A stretch of DNA of 64,000 bases from Dietzia sp. JS16-p6b (GTDB lineage: Bacteria; Actinomycetota; Actinomycetes; Mycobacteriales; Mycobacteriaceae): positions 3,010,001 through 3,074,000 of the forward strand of contig NZ_CP024869.1 in NCBI RefSeq assembly GCF_003052165.1, written 5' to 3'. The position numbers and the translations under genes were made by a program. The notes below the pieces were generated by a model that saw only the letters and a program-made list of their open reading frames with translations, was not told the DNA's origin and did no database searches. Below are positions 8,785 to 18,004 of the stretch, piece after piece (the stretch's first letter is position 1; the number at the start of each line of letters is the position of its first letter).

Positions 8785-8850
8785 GGTGCACTCCTGGGTC
8801 TGCTGGGTGTGTGTCTCTGGAGAAGGTGACTCTGGGATCGGCCGGCGGGA

Positions 8851-8994
8851 TCAGTCGGCGCTGATGCTCGACAGTGCATCGAAGAAGTCGTTCATGCCCC
8901 CCTCGCCTCCCAGCGACCCGGTGAATGTGACGACGGCTCCGAGGATGTCGGTGATCCCTCCGAAGAGGTCTGACAGCTGACCGAAGTCGGGCAT
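8851..8994 (-). CDS. PorH-like small mycomembrane peptide (copy 2), 47 aa
   Basis: 47 residues, MPDFGQLSDLFGGITDILGA at the start and a tail NDFFDALSSISAD; start ATG at 8994. It aligns along its full length with the 47-residue peptide at 8106 (MPDF, GAVVTFTGSLGG against GVVGFTGSITG, FDALSS against DALGS). It is the first gene of the proximal pair. Its 336-bp upstream gap to groEL2 contains the shared AGCGACTCT motif, so it is probably transcribed from its own promoter rather than from groEL2, whose terminator lies at 9266-9309. Role as channel partner is inferred. Confidence 0.75.
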   Translation of the reverse strand: MPDFGQLSDLFGGITDILGAVVTFTGSLGGEGGMNDFFDALSSISAD

Positions 8995-9265
8995 GGTGTT
9001 CTCCGTTCTCGTGCGCTCACGGCGCCCTCTGAGGCGCCTGACAGCGACTCTAAAAAGAGACACATGTCCATCACAATGGACGAAACCGCACCTTAACCGC
9101 AGATCACAGGCTCTTTACGCGAAGCCCGATAGATGACGTCCGTGTTACACGCCGTCACGAGGAGCGCGGGACGAGCAGCCCCCGAGGACCGCCCCGAACC
9201 GGGCCCGAACCGGCCCCGACCCGGCCCGGGAGCGGTCGGCACACACGGTCCCCAGCACGCGACAA
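8995..9265. promoter_or_regulatory. Promoter region of the proximal porin-like pair
   Basis: Gap between groEL2 and the proximal peptide pair. AGCGACTCT at 9043-9051 repeats the motif found before the other pair; on the minus strand it reads TAGAGTCGCT, where TAGAGT is a plausible -10 hexamer. A small dyad (TCCAT/ATGGA) lies at about 9067-9082. No gene seen. Confidence 0.45.
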
Positions 9266-9309
9266 GGCCGTGGCCCGCACCGGAGTGCCTCCCGGTGCGG
9301 GCCACGGCC
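9266..9309 (-). terminator. groEL2 terminator
   Basis: An 18-bp perfect inverted repeat, GGCCGTGGCCCGCACCGG at 9266-9283 with 9292-9309, 8-nt loop, 21 bp after the groEL2 stop codon. Confidence 0.85.
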
Positions 9310-9330
9310 CCACTGCGTGGTCGGGCTGGA

Positions 9331-11031
<1,701 letters not shown>

Positions 11032-11072
11032 TCAGATCCGCGCCTCACCTTGCGACCTCAGTTCAGGTGTTG

Positions 11073-11099
11073 CTGGCACTCAGGGTAGCCGAGTGCCAA
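11073..11099 (-). promoter_or_regulatory. CIRCE operator 1 (HrcA binding site)
   Basis: CTGGCACTC, nine nt, GAGTGCCAA: close to the CIRCE consensus TTAGCACTC-N9-GAGTGCTAA with exact 9-nt spacing. It lies about 120 bp upstream of the groEL2 start. Confidence 0.88.
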
Positions 11100-11107
11100 G
11101 CGCTTTT

Positions 11108-11134
11108 CTAGCACTCGCCCCCGACGAGTGCAAA
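11108..11134 (-). promoter_or_regulatory. CIRCE operator 2 (HrcA binding site)
   Basis: CTAGCACTC, nine nt, GAGTGCAAA: a second CIRCE-like element starting 8 bp beyond the first. The left arm is nearly consensus, the right arm diverges in its last bases. The pair lies between groEL2 and the divergent SRPBCC gene and could affect both. Confidence 0.82.
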
Positions 11135-11237
11135 GGGCCCGGGGCACTGTTCGCGACGGGCGAACGACACGCGCGCCGGAGCCCGGTCCCCTACCATCGA
11201 GACGCGATCCCGCCCCATCCCCGTCGGAAGGCCACCC

Positions 11238-11714
11238 ATGTCCCCCGAGTCCGCGCCCGTCGGCACCATCGAGAACTCGATCGAGATCGACGCCCCACCC
11301 GCCCGGGTCTGGGAGGTCGTCTCCGAGGTCCGCAACGCACCGCAGTGGAGCACCCAGGCGTACAAGGTCGTCGCACTCGGTGGTCGCACGACCGCCGGTA
11401 CGCGAGCACTCAACATCAACAGGCGTGGTCCGCTCTTCTGGCCCACCACCAGCCGGGTCGTGGAGTTCGAACCCGGCCGCCGGTTCGCCAACCGCATCAC
11501 CGAGAACACCACCGTCTGGGTCTTCGAGCTCGCCTCCCTCCCGGGAGGCCGAACCCGGCTCACCGAGCGTCGCGAGGTCCCGAGCGGACTGACGTTCATC
11601 TCGACGTTCCTCACCGAGAAGCTCTTCGGCGGTCAGCCCTCGTTCACCAAGGAGATGGACAGGGGCGTGTCAACCTCCCTGAAGCGGATCAAGGCCCTCG
11701 TCGAGCAGGGCTGA
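11238..11714 (+). CDS. SRPBCC (START-like) small hydrophobic-ligand-binding protein
   Basis: 158 residues with the START/polyketide-cyclase-like pattern: N-terminal strand TIENSIEIDAPPARVWEVVS, the W-x-(T)QAYKVV turn, central beta strands, and a long C-terminal helix FTKEMDRGVSTSLKRIKALV. Such proteins form a helix-grip cavity for lipids or aromatic ligands; no ligand can be assigned. Start ATG at 11238 follows a GGAAGG site. It diverges from groEL2 across the CIRCE pair and is followed 5 bp later by a lipoprotein gene, suggesting a two-gene operon. Confidence 0.87.
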   Translation: MSPESAPVGTIENSIEIDAPPARVWEVVSEVRNAPQWSTQAYKVVALGGRTTAGTRALNINRRGPLFWPTTSRVVEFEPGRRFANRITENTTVWVFELASLPGGRTRLTERREVPSGLTFISTFLTEKLFGGQPSFTKEMDRGVSTSLKRIKALVEQG

Positions 11715-11719
11715 CCCGC

Positions 11720-12475
11720 ATGTCCGGGGTGGGCGTCGCCGCAGGGGTCCGGGCCGGGATCTCGACGGTCCTCGCGGGCTGCCTCACGGCGACGCTCACC
11801 GGGTGCGCGATCTGGACTGACGGCCCGGACCCCGACACCCCCGACCGCGAGGAGCCCGGCCCCACCCTGGCCGCGGGCCCGCCGCCCGGCGGATGGCAGG
11901 ACGTGCGCAGTCCGACCGGGCTGGTCTACTCGGTCCCACCCGACTGGGAGGTGGGCGACCCGTTCGGCGCACCCGCGCCGGGCGACACGGACGTCCCGCA
12001 GGACCCGGGGTCGGACTGGGGCTCGGGGTACGTCACCACCGCCAACGCGATCGCCGACCGCGGCTATTGCGCCGCGTCAGGGCTGTCGTTCCGCACCCTG
12101 TCCGGCATCAGCACGATGCTCCCGGGCGACGCGCGCGAGCAGGCCGAGTCCGCCTCGCGGGCCATGGCGGACTCGATCGACCGTCGCTTCACCAGGAACG
12201 GTGCGGACGTCCCCGTGCCCGAGGCCCGCAGCATCGGCGTCTCGGGGGTTCCCGCCTGGTACGTCTCGCTCCGAGGCGCGGTCCGGCCACCCCGCGACTC
12301 CTGCACCCCGCCGACCATCCGGTTCGACACGATCGCGGTGTCGACCAGAGGGACGGACGGATCCCCCGCCTCGATCGTGTTCGTCCTGATGTCCGACGAG
12401 GACGAGCCGGGGGTCCAGCCGGAGGCGACGATCGATGCCGTGGTGGCGTCCCTGCGCTACGACAACTCGGTCTGA
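11720..12475 (+). CDS. Putative lipoprotein, 251 aa
   Basis: Unrecognised secreted protein. The N-terminus (residues 1-35) has a hydrophobic stretch ending in LTGC, a lipobox, followed by a Pro/Asp/Glu-rich linker. The remaining 190 residues form one domain opening with SPTGLVYSVPPDWEVGDPF, similar in style to the PsbP/LpqN-like envelope proteins of Mycobacteriales (a PxxW segment after a secretion signal), and containing two cysteines (RGYCAAS and RDSCTPP) that may pair. The start at 11720 is chosen because it places the signal sequence at the N-terminus, 5 bp after the preceding stop. Function unknown. Confidence 0.82.
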   Translation: MSGVGVAAGVRAGISTVLAGCLTATLTGCAIWTDGPDPDTPDREEPGPTLAAGPPPGGWQDVRSPTGLVYSVPPDWEVGDPFGAPAPGDTDVPQDPGSDWGSGYVTTANAIADRGYCAASGLSFRTLSGISTMLPGDAREQAESASRAMADSIDRRFTRNGADVPVPEARSIGVSGVPAWYVSLRGAVRPPRDSCTPPTIRFDTIAVSTRGTDGSPASIVFVLMSDEDEPGVQPEATIDAVVASLRYDNSV

Positions 12476-12505
12476 ACCAGGCCGACCCGGCGTTACTCGG
12501 ACGGC

Positions 12506-13201
12506 TCAGGCCGCCGTGACCTCCTCGGCCATCGGGGCGCCCGGCACCTCACCGAGCCAACTGCGGTCACCCCGCGCCCAGGCCCACCCGGTCGAGGCCG
12601 CGGCCTCGACCTCTCCGAGTTCGAGGGTCCGGCCGACGAGCGGGACCCCGGGCCCGTCGGCCACCTGGATGCGCAGGGCGTCCCCGGCGCGCTCGTATCG
12701 GAACCACCGGTCCTCGTCGACGTCCAGCTCGAGCCGGTCCCCCTCCACCTCCAGCGCGCGCACCAGCTGCTCCAACAGTTCGTGCGTCACCCACGGCAGG
12801 GTCCCGTGCGGCCGACCGCGCACGGCGTGGTCGGTGATGCCGGCGCCGGCGGTGGTGGGCCGGCGGTGGACGTCGATGTCGATCCGCACGCGCGGATCGG
12901 CCACCAGCCCGAGTTCCGGAGTGGTCACCAGCAGTTGGTGGGGGGCCGCGTACCGCATCACCGCGTTGACCACCAGGGGCCGGGTGATCACCCCGGGATG
13001 GATCACCACGCCGACGCCGTCGATGTGCGGCCGCCGGGTGAGTGCACCGGTCTCACCCACCGCGTCCGCCTCGGGGAAGCGAGTACTGACCTGGTCGCGG
13101 AGCTCGAGGAGATCAGCCCGGACGTGGGCGGGGAGATCATCGAGGTGGGCCGCGTCGCGACAGGCCGGGTCAGCTGGGGTGACGACGATCACGTAGGTCA
13201 C
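12506..13201 (-). CDS. Conserved-looking hypothetical protein, 231 aa
   Basis: No family recognised. The product is soluble, with no signal or membrane segment. The first half is rich in short strands (MTYVIVVTPADPACRD, GVGVVIHPGVITRPLVV), the second half acidic with a regular EGDRLELDVDEDRWFRYERA segment. Codon use matches the neighbouring genes. The ATG at 13201 lies at the edge of an AT-rich promoter-like patch (13200-13250) shared with the divergent M20 peptidase gene. It converges with the upstream lipoprotein gene with 30 bp between stops. Confidence 0.75.
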   Translation of the reverse strand: MTYVIVVTPADPACRDAAHLDDLPAHVRADLLELRDQVSTRFPEADAVGETGALTRRPHIDGVGVVIHPGVITRPLVVNAVMRYAAPHQLLVTTPELGLVADPRVRIDIDVHRRPTTAGAGITDHAVRGRPHGTLPWVTHELLEQLVRALEVEGDRLELDVDEDRWFRYERAGDALRIQVADGPGVPLVGRTLELGEVEAAASTGWAWARGDRSWLGEVPGAPMAEEVTAA

Positions 13202-13322
13202 GACGGATACTGTACTTCATTCCTGATTCATCTTCCGTTCATGTTGGTCGCGAGTTGTTCATCTTCGGGCGGTGCGGCCTCCGGCGGGAGCGGGGTCGGA
13301 CGGCGGAACTAGGCTGGCCCCC

Positions 13323-14744
13323 ATGTCCGCCTCCACTCCGTTCCGGGCCCCACACCCGTCCCTGACCCCACTCGCCGACGCGGTCGTCACGCAGCTCGGT
13401 CGCGCCCGCACCGACCTCGCCGAGCTGGTGGCACTGCCGTCGGTTCACGGCTCCGAACCGGAGGCGTGTGCGCGGGCCTGCGAACTGGTCCGCAGGCTGC
13501 TCGGCGAGCTGCCGGTGCCCGGCCTCGGTCCGGACGCGGTGGAGGTCGTCGGGACCTCGGACGGCTCGCGGGCGGTGTTCGCCCACCGCCCCGCCGCCCC
13601 GGGCCGCCCCACCGTGCTCCTCTACAGCCACTACGACGTACAACCCGCCGGCGATCCCGACGAATGGACCACCCCGCCGTGGGAGCTCACCGAGCGCGAC
13701 GGCCGCTGGTACGGCCGTGGGGCCGCCGACTGCAAGGGCAACCTGGTCGCCCACCTCACCGCCCTCCGAGCACTCGCCGCCCTGGAGGGCCCGGACCCGC
13801 TGGACCCGCTGGACGGCCTCGGGATCAGGATCGTCGTCGAAGGCTCCGAGGAGACCGGCGGAGGGGGCCTGGACGATCTGGTGGCCACGCGACCCGACCT
13901 CGTGGCGGCCGACGCGATCCTCATCGCGGACTCGGGGAACGTCTCGGTGGGCGAGCCCACGCTCACGACGAGTCTTCGGGGGATCGCGAACGTCGTCGTC
14001 GTCGTGGACACGCTCGAGGCCGGGGTCCACTCGGGCCAGTTCGGGGGCGCGGCGCCCGACGCGCTGGGCGCGCTCGTGTCGATCCTGGCCTCGCTCCGCG
14101 ACCCGGGGACCGGCGCCACGACCGTCGACGGTCTCGACTTCTCCGGGCGGTGGCCCGGGCGGCCGTATGACGAGGACGCCTTCCGCGCGGACGCCGGGAT
14201 CCTCGACGGGGTCCGGCCGTCGACCGCAGCCCCGCTGGCCGACCTGGTGTGGTCGCGCCCGGCGGTCACCGTGTTGGGGATCGACTGCCCGCCGGTCGAG
14301 GGCGCGATCGCCGCGGTCCAGCCACACGCCCGGGCCCTGGTCAACCTCCGCGTCCCCCCCGGCACCGACCCGCTCGAGGCGCAGGAGCTCCTCGCAGCGC
14401 ACATCGAGCGGAGGCGCCCCTGGAACGCGCGTGTGTCGGTGGAGAGGGAGACCGTGGGTTTCCCGTTCAGTTCCGTCCCCGCCGACGGGTCGGATCCCGT
14501 GCACGACCTGCTCTCGGAGTGTCTGGCGCAGGCGTACGGCACGACGGAGGTGGCGGAGGTCGGCTCGGGCGGGTCGATACCGCTGTGCACGGCTCTCCGT
14601 GACGCCCATCCGCGGGCCGGGATCGCGCTGTTCGGCGTGGAGGACCCGGCCGCCGCGATCCACTCCCCCGACGAGAGCGTGGACCCGGGGGAGATCGAAC
14701 GCATCGCGCTGGCCGAGGCCGCGTTCCTGCAGCGCTTCCGCTGA
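13323..14744 (+). CDS. M20 family metallo-dipeptidase
   Basis: Zinc-dependent exo- or dipeptidase of the M20/M25/M40 family, cytosolic. 473 residues from the ATG at 13323. Metal and catalytic motifs are visible: YSHYDVQPAG (metal His and catalytic Asp), GRGAADCKGNL (bridging Asp), VEGSEETGGGGLDD (catalytic Glu pair), DSGNVS (metal Asp), and a C-terminal His in AIHSPDESVDPGEI. The lid or dimerisation domain occupies roughly residues 215-380. The PPWELTERDGRWYGRG string is typical of the dipeptidase subgroup. The next gene starts 63 bp downstream in the same direction. Confidence 0.92.
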   Translation: MSASTPFRAPHPSLTPLADAVVTQLGRARTDLAELVALPSVHGSEPEACARACELVRRLLGELPVPGLGPDAVEVVGTSDGSRAVFAHRPAAPGRPTVLLYSHYDVQPAGDPDEWTTPPWELTERDGRWYGRGAADCKGNLVAHLTALRALAALEGPDPLDPLDGLGIRIVVEGSEETGGGGLDDLVATRPDLVAADAILIADSGNVSVGEPTLTTSLRGIANVVVVVDTLEAGVHSGQFGGAAPDALGALVSILASLRDPGTGATTVDGLDFSGRWPGRPYDEDAFRADAGILDGVRPSTAAPLADLVWSRPAVTVLGIDCPPVEGAIAAVQPHARALVNLRVPPGTDPLEAQELLAAHIERRRPWNARVSVERETVGFPFSSVPADGSDPVHDLLSECLAQAYGTTEVAEVGSGGSIPLCTALRDAHPRAGIALFGVEDPAAAIHSPDESVDPGEIERIALAEAAFLQRFR

Positions 14745-14807
14745 CCCCGGGGACCGCGGGGTGGTGCGTGGCGCGGCCGTGGCGGGATCGGCGATACGCT
14801 CGCACGC

Positions 14808-17074
14808 GTGAACCCCCGCCCGGATCTGGACCTGACCCTCCGCCTCTCGGCGTCCGCAGCCGATTCCCGCCGGGGCATCGTCCGGGCGCACCCGGAGGTG
14901 ATCCTGGCGCTGGGGATGCGGGAGTGGGACGCCCTCGAGATCGTGGGCGCGCGCACGACGGCGGCCGTGGTCGCCGCCGCCGCGACCGGTGCCCCCAGCG
15001 GGATCCTGGTGGTGGACGAGGTGGTCGCCGCCAACTGCGGCCTGGGCGAGGACGCGCGGGTGACCGTCCGGGCCGCCCGGGTCACCGGCGCCCAGTCCGT
15101 CGAGGTCCAGGGCCTGCCGCCCGCGGGCCGGGGCGTGGCCGAGCGGGTCCTGCGGTCCGCACTGCTGGGCAAGGTACTGCGAGTGGGTGACTCGGTGACC
15201 CTGCTGCCCCGTGACCTCGGTCCCGACTTCCCCACCGGCGACACCTCCCGCACTCTGCGCAACACCATGGGTGTGCAGTGGAGCACCGCGCTGCTCACCG
15301 TCACCGCGACGGTGCCGGACGGTGTCGTCTCCGTGCAGCCCACCACCGCGGTGGTCGCCGCGGGAGCCTCGGACCCCGGTCGCGGTCCGACGACGACGAG
15401 CCCCCGCGGTGTCTCACCACGCTCGGCGGAGAGCGTGGGCGCGCCCGCCCCCGACCCGGCGATCACCGCCGTCGACCGACGGGACCTGGTGGGGTTCGCC
15501 GACCAGGCGGAGGTGCTGGAGCAGTGGCTCACCCTCGCCCTGGACCGGGCGGACCTGTTGCGCACACTGGGAACCTCACCGCACCTCGGGGTGTTGATCG
15601 CGGGACCGCCCGGCGTCGGCAAGGCCACGCTGGTGCGGTCGGTCGCCGGGGACCGGCGGCTCGAGGTGCTCGACGGCCCGTCAGTGGGATCCCTGGACGC
15701 GGCGGGGCGGCTCGAGGCCGTCCGGGCCGCCGCCGAGCGCGCCAGGGAGAACGGCGGGATCCTGCTCGTCACCGACGTGGAGGCACTTCTGCCGGCGCAG
15801 ACCGAGCCGGTGTCCACCCTGGTGCTGGACCGGCTGCGCTCCGTGGTCGCACACCCGGGATCGGTGCTGGTGGCCACCTGTGTACGTCCCGAGGACGCCG
15901 ACGCCCGGCTGCGGGAACCCGACATCTGCGATCGCGTGCTGGACCTGCCCCTGCCCGGCGCCGCCGACCGCGCGGCGCTGCTGGGGGTACTCCTGCGGGA
16001 CGTGCCCACCGGCGAGCTCGACCTGCCCGCGGTGGCGGACCGGACGCCCGGGTACGTGGCGGGCGACCTGAGGGCGCTGGCCCGCGAGGCGGCTCTCCGC
16101 GCCGCGGGCCGGGCCACGGAACGGGCGGGAGACCGGGCCAGCGACCGGGACGGCGAGAGCGCTCCGGACGCCGACGTGGTCACGGCCCGCCTCGAGCAGG
16201 AGGACCTGCTCGGCGCGATCTCCGTGATCCGGCCGCTCTCCCGCTCGGGGACCGAGGAGCTGAGCCTGGGATCGATCACGCTGGACGACGTCGGCGACAT
16301 GGAGGAGGTGCGCCAGGCCCTCACCGAGACGGTCCTGTGGCCCCTCCAGCACCGCGACTCGTTCGAGCGCCTGGGAGTCCAACCCCCGCGGGGGTCCTGC
16401 TCTACGGGCCCCCCGGGTGCGGGAAGACCTTCGTCGTCCGGGCGCTCGCGGCGAGTGGCCGCCTCACGGTGCACATGGTCAAGGGCGCCGAGCTCATGGA
16501 CAAGTGGGTCGGCTCGTCGGAGAAGGCGGTGCGCGACCTGTTCCGCAAGGCTCGGGACTCGGCTCCGTCGCTGGTCTTCCTCGACGAGATCGACGCCCTG
16601 GCTCCCCGCCGGGGCCAGACCGGGGACTCAGGTGTCGGCGATCGCGTGGTGGCCGCGCTGCTCACCGAGCTCGACGGGGCCGAGCCGCTGGGCGACGTGG
16701 TGATCCTCGGCGCGACCAACCGTCCCGAACTCATCGACCCGGCGCTGCTGCGGCCGGGCAGGCTCGAACGGCTCGTCTTCGTCCCCCCGCCGGACGCCGA
16801 GGCGCGCGCCGACATCCTCCGCGCCTCCGGTCGCAGCGTGCCGCTTGCCGACGACGTGGACCTGGCCGCGCTCGCCGCGGATCTGGACGGGTATTCCGCG
16901 GCGGACTGCGCGGCACTCCTGCGGGAGTCGGCCCTCACCGCCATGCGACGCGACATCGACGCGGCGGAGGTCACCGCGGATGACGTGGCCCGCGCACGGC
17001 GGGTGGTCCCGCCCTCCCTCGAACCCGATCAGGTCGAGAGCCTGCGCCTGTACGCCGAGCGGCGAGAGTCCTAG
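14808..17074 (+). pseudogene. Cdc48/p97-like double AAA ATPase, interrupted by a one-base frameshift
   Basis: Homologue of Rv0435c. Frame 1 from GTG 14808 encodes a Cdc48-type N-domain (about residues 1-105), a linker, and a first AAA domain with Walker A AGPPGVGKATL. The homology continues in another frame from about 16385: Walker A [10 protein letters not shown], Walker B LVFLDEIDALAPRRG, arginine finger region LLRPGRLERLVF, to the stop at 17074. One G is missing from the run of five at 16390-16394 (six would restore [22 protein letters not shown]); uncorrected, frame 1 ends at 16703. The run lies in the perfect palindrome ACCCCCGCGGGGGT, which favours a sequencing or replication slip. D1 has Ala for the usual Walker A Thr/Ser and appears degenerate. 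Either a recent pseudogene or an assembly error. Confidence 0.88.
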
Positions 17075-17093
17075 GACCGGTGTCGGGCGGTCG

Positions 17094-17135
17094 GGGTTCG
17101 CGCCCGGGCCACACGGGTTCACGCCCGGGCCACAC
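17094..17135. repeat. Tandem 21-bp direct repeat
   Basis: Two adjacent 21-bp units (17094-17114 and 17115-17135) differing at one base, each containing GCCCGGGCCACAC. They lie just upstream of the leader-peptide promoter; each holds a GCCCGGGC palindrome. Confidence 0.8.
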
Positions 17136-17143
17136 GGGCGGGC

Positions 17144-17172
17144 TTGTCGCCGTCCGCCCCGCCGTCTAGACT
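17144..17172 (+). promoter_or_regulatory. Sigma-70-type promoter for the leader peptide
   Basis: TTGTCG at 17144-17149, 17-bp spacer, TAGACT at 17167-17172. The -10 fits TANNNT, and transcription 8-9 bp further on would begin at or next to the ATG at 17181, predicting a leaderless leader peptide; consistent with this, no ribosome site precedes that ATG. Confidence 0.6.
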
Positions 17173-17180
17173 CTCCCGCC

Positions 17181-17222
17181 ATGCGGAAGATTCTCGTAGT
17201 AACCGGACGTAACGGGGCCTGA
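17181..17222 (+). CDS. Putative branched-chain amino-acid leader peptide, 13 aa
   Basis: The short frame encodes MRKILVVTGRNGA. Its core ILVV covers all three branched-chain amino acids, using ATT, CTC, GTA and GTA; GTA and ATT are rare in this G+C-rich genome. It sits immediately after a good promoter and 72 bp ahead of a gene with a LeuA-type regulatory domain, with competing hairpins between. This is the design of ribosome-mediated attenuators known before ilvB and leuA in actinobacteria. A stalled ribosome on the rare Val codons would change downstream folding. Not experimentally supported; composition and position are the evidence. Confidence 0.65.
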   Translation: MRKILVVTGRNGA

Positions 17223-17281
17223 AGACCGGCACCCCCGTTGCGTGGTTGCTCGATCTCCGTCGGTCCCCGAACCGACGTCCG
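17204..17281 (+). promoter_or_regulatory. Candidate attenuator with mutually exclusive stems
   Basis: Hairpin A pairs AACGGGG (17211-17217) with CCCCGTT (17233-17239). Hairpin B pairs CGTCGGT (17258-17264) with ACCGACG (17271-17277). A long-range alternative pairs CGGACGT (17204-17210) with ACGTCCG (17275-17281) and would exclude B. No U tract follows B, so control could act on the ribosome site near 17281-17290 rather than on transcription. Confidence 0.45.
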
Positions 17282-17294
17282 AGACGAGAACACC

Positions 17295-17873
17295 ATGCGC
17301 ACCACCGCACCACACCCACCACACCATCCGACCGGTCTTCCCACCCGGCCCACCGAGCGCGTGAGCAGGGCGACCCCCCCTCGCACCACCGCTCCGGGCG
17401 CCTGCCCCTTCGCCGAGCGGTTCGGGCGCCGCCTGCCGCGCGGCTTCGCCGACGAGGCGGGGACCCTGGACTGGCGGGAGTTGCTCGACACCTACGCGCC
17501 GTCGACCGACCACTTCCACCTGGCGGACTTCTCGCGTCGCCCCCTGGGCCGCGGGATCACCGCATATGAGGCGATCCTGGCCACCCGGGACCCCTCCGCC
17601 CCGGGGGAGTTCACCGCCCACCGCCTCACCACCGAGTCCTGTGGGGACCTCACCGCCATGTCCGAGATGCTGGGCCGGATCGGAGCCCGCGTGGAGATCG
17701 AGCGCTTCCACCAGTACGAGGGTGACGCGTTCGACGGTTCCGAGTCCTGGTGCACGATCCTGCGGGCCACCTGCGGCCGCCGAGCGACCTGGGCCATGGG
17801 TTTCGGACGGTCCCCCTCCGAGGCCTCCATCGCCGCACTCCTGAGTGCGGCGACCCTCCTCCACCTTCGCTGA
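17295..17873 (+). CDS. Stand-alone LeuA regulatory (dimerisation) domain-like protein
   Basis: 192 residues from ATG 17295. After a Pro/Thr/His-rich N-terminal 45 residues, the segment from about residue 90 to the end (HRLTTESCGDLTAMSEMLGR ... CTILRATCGRRATWAMGFGR ... ASIAALLSAATLL) follows the fold pattern of the C-terminal allosteric domain of alpha-isopropylmalate synthase: two beta-beta-beta-alpha units, with GRxxWxxG and a terminal ASxxAxxSA helix. The catalytic TIM barrel is absent. It might sense leucine or modulate an isopropylmalate or homocitrate synthase. The upstream ILVV leader supports a link to branched-chain amino acids. An in-frame TTG at 17238 lies inside the hairpins and is an unlikely start. 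Confidence 0.75.
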   Translation: MRTTAPHPPHHPTGLPTRPTERVSRATPPRTTAPGACPFAERFGRRLPRGFADEAGTLDWRELLDTYAPSTDHFHLADFSRRPLGRGITAYEAILATRDPSAPGEFTAHRLTTESCGDLTAMSEMLGRIGARVEIERFHQYEGDAFDGSESWCTILRATCGRRATWAMGFGRSPSEASIAALLSAATLLHLR

Positions 17874-18004
17874 GAAGGGCCGGGACGGAGGCCTTCTGTA
17901 AACTTCCCGGAGAACCCAGACCCTGGTCGACCTCCGGCACCCGCCCCATCAGGCGGGAGCGTCCGCGTGTCGTGTCCCGGTCCACATCTCGAGAGGAGCC
18001 GCCG

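Noticed and set aside
16380..16400. Programmed ribosomal frameshift in the Cdc48-like gene
   Set aside because: No A/U slippery heptamer or downstream pseudoknot is apparent. The run is a G5/C5 palindrome, and ackA has the same defect, so indel or sequencing error is simpler.
17238..17294. TTG start extending the LeuA-domain gene upstream
   Set aside because: It lies inside the hairpin region, lacks a ribosome site and gives an unlikely N-terminus; ATG 17295 is preferred.
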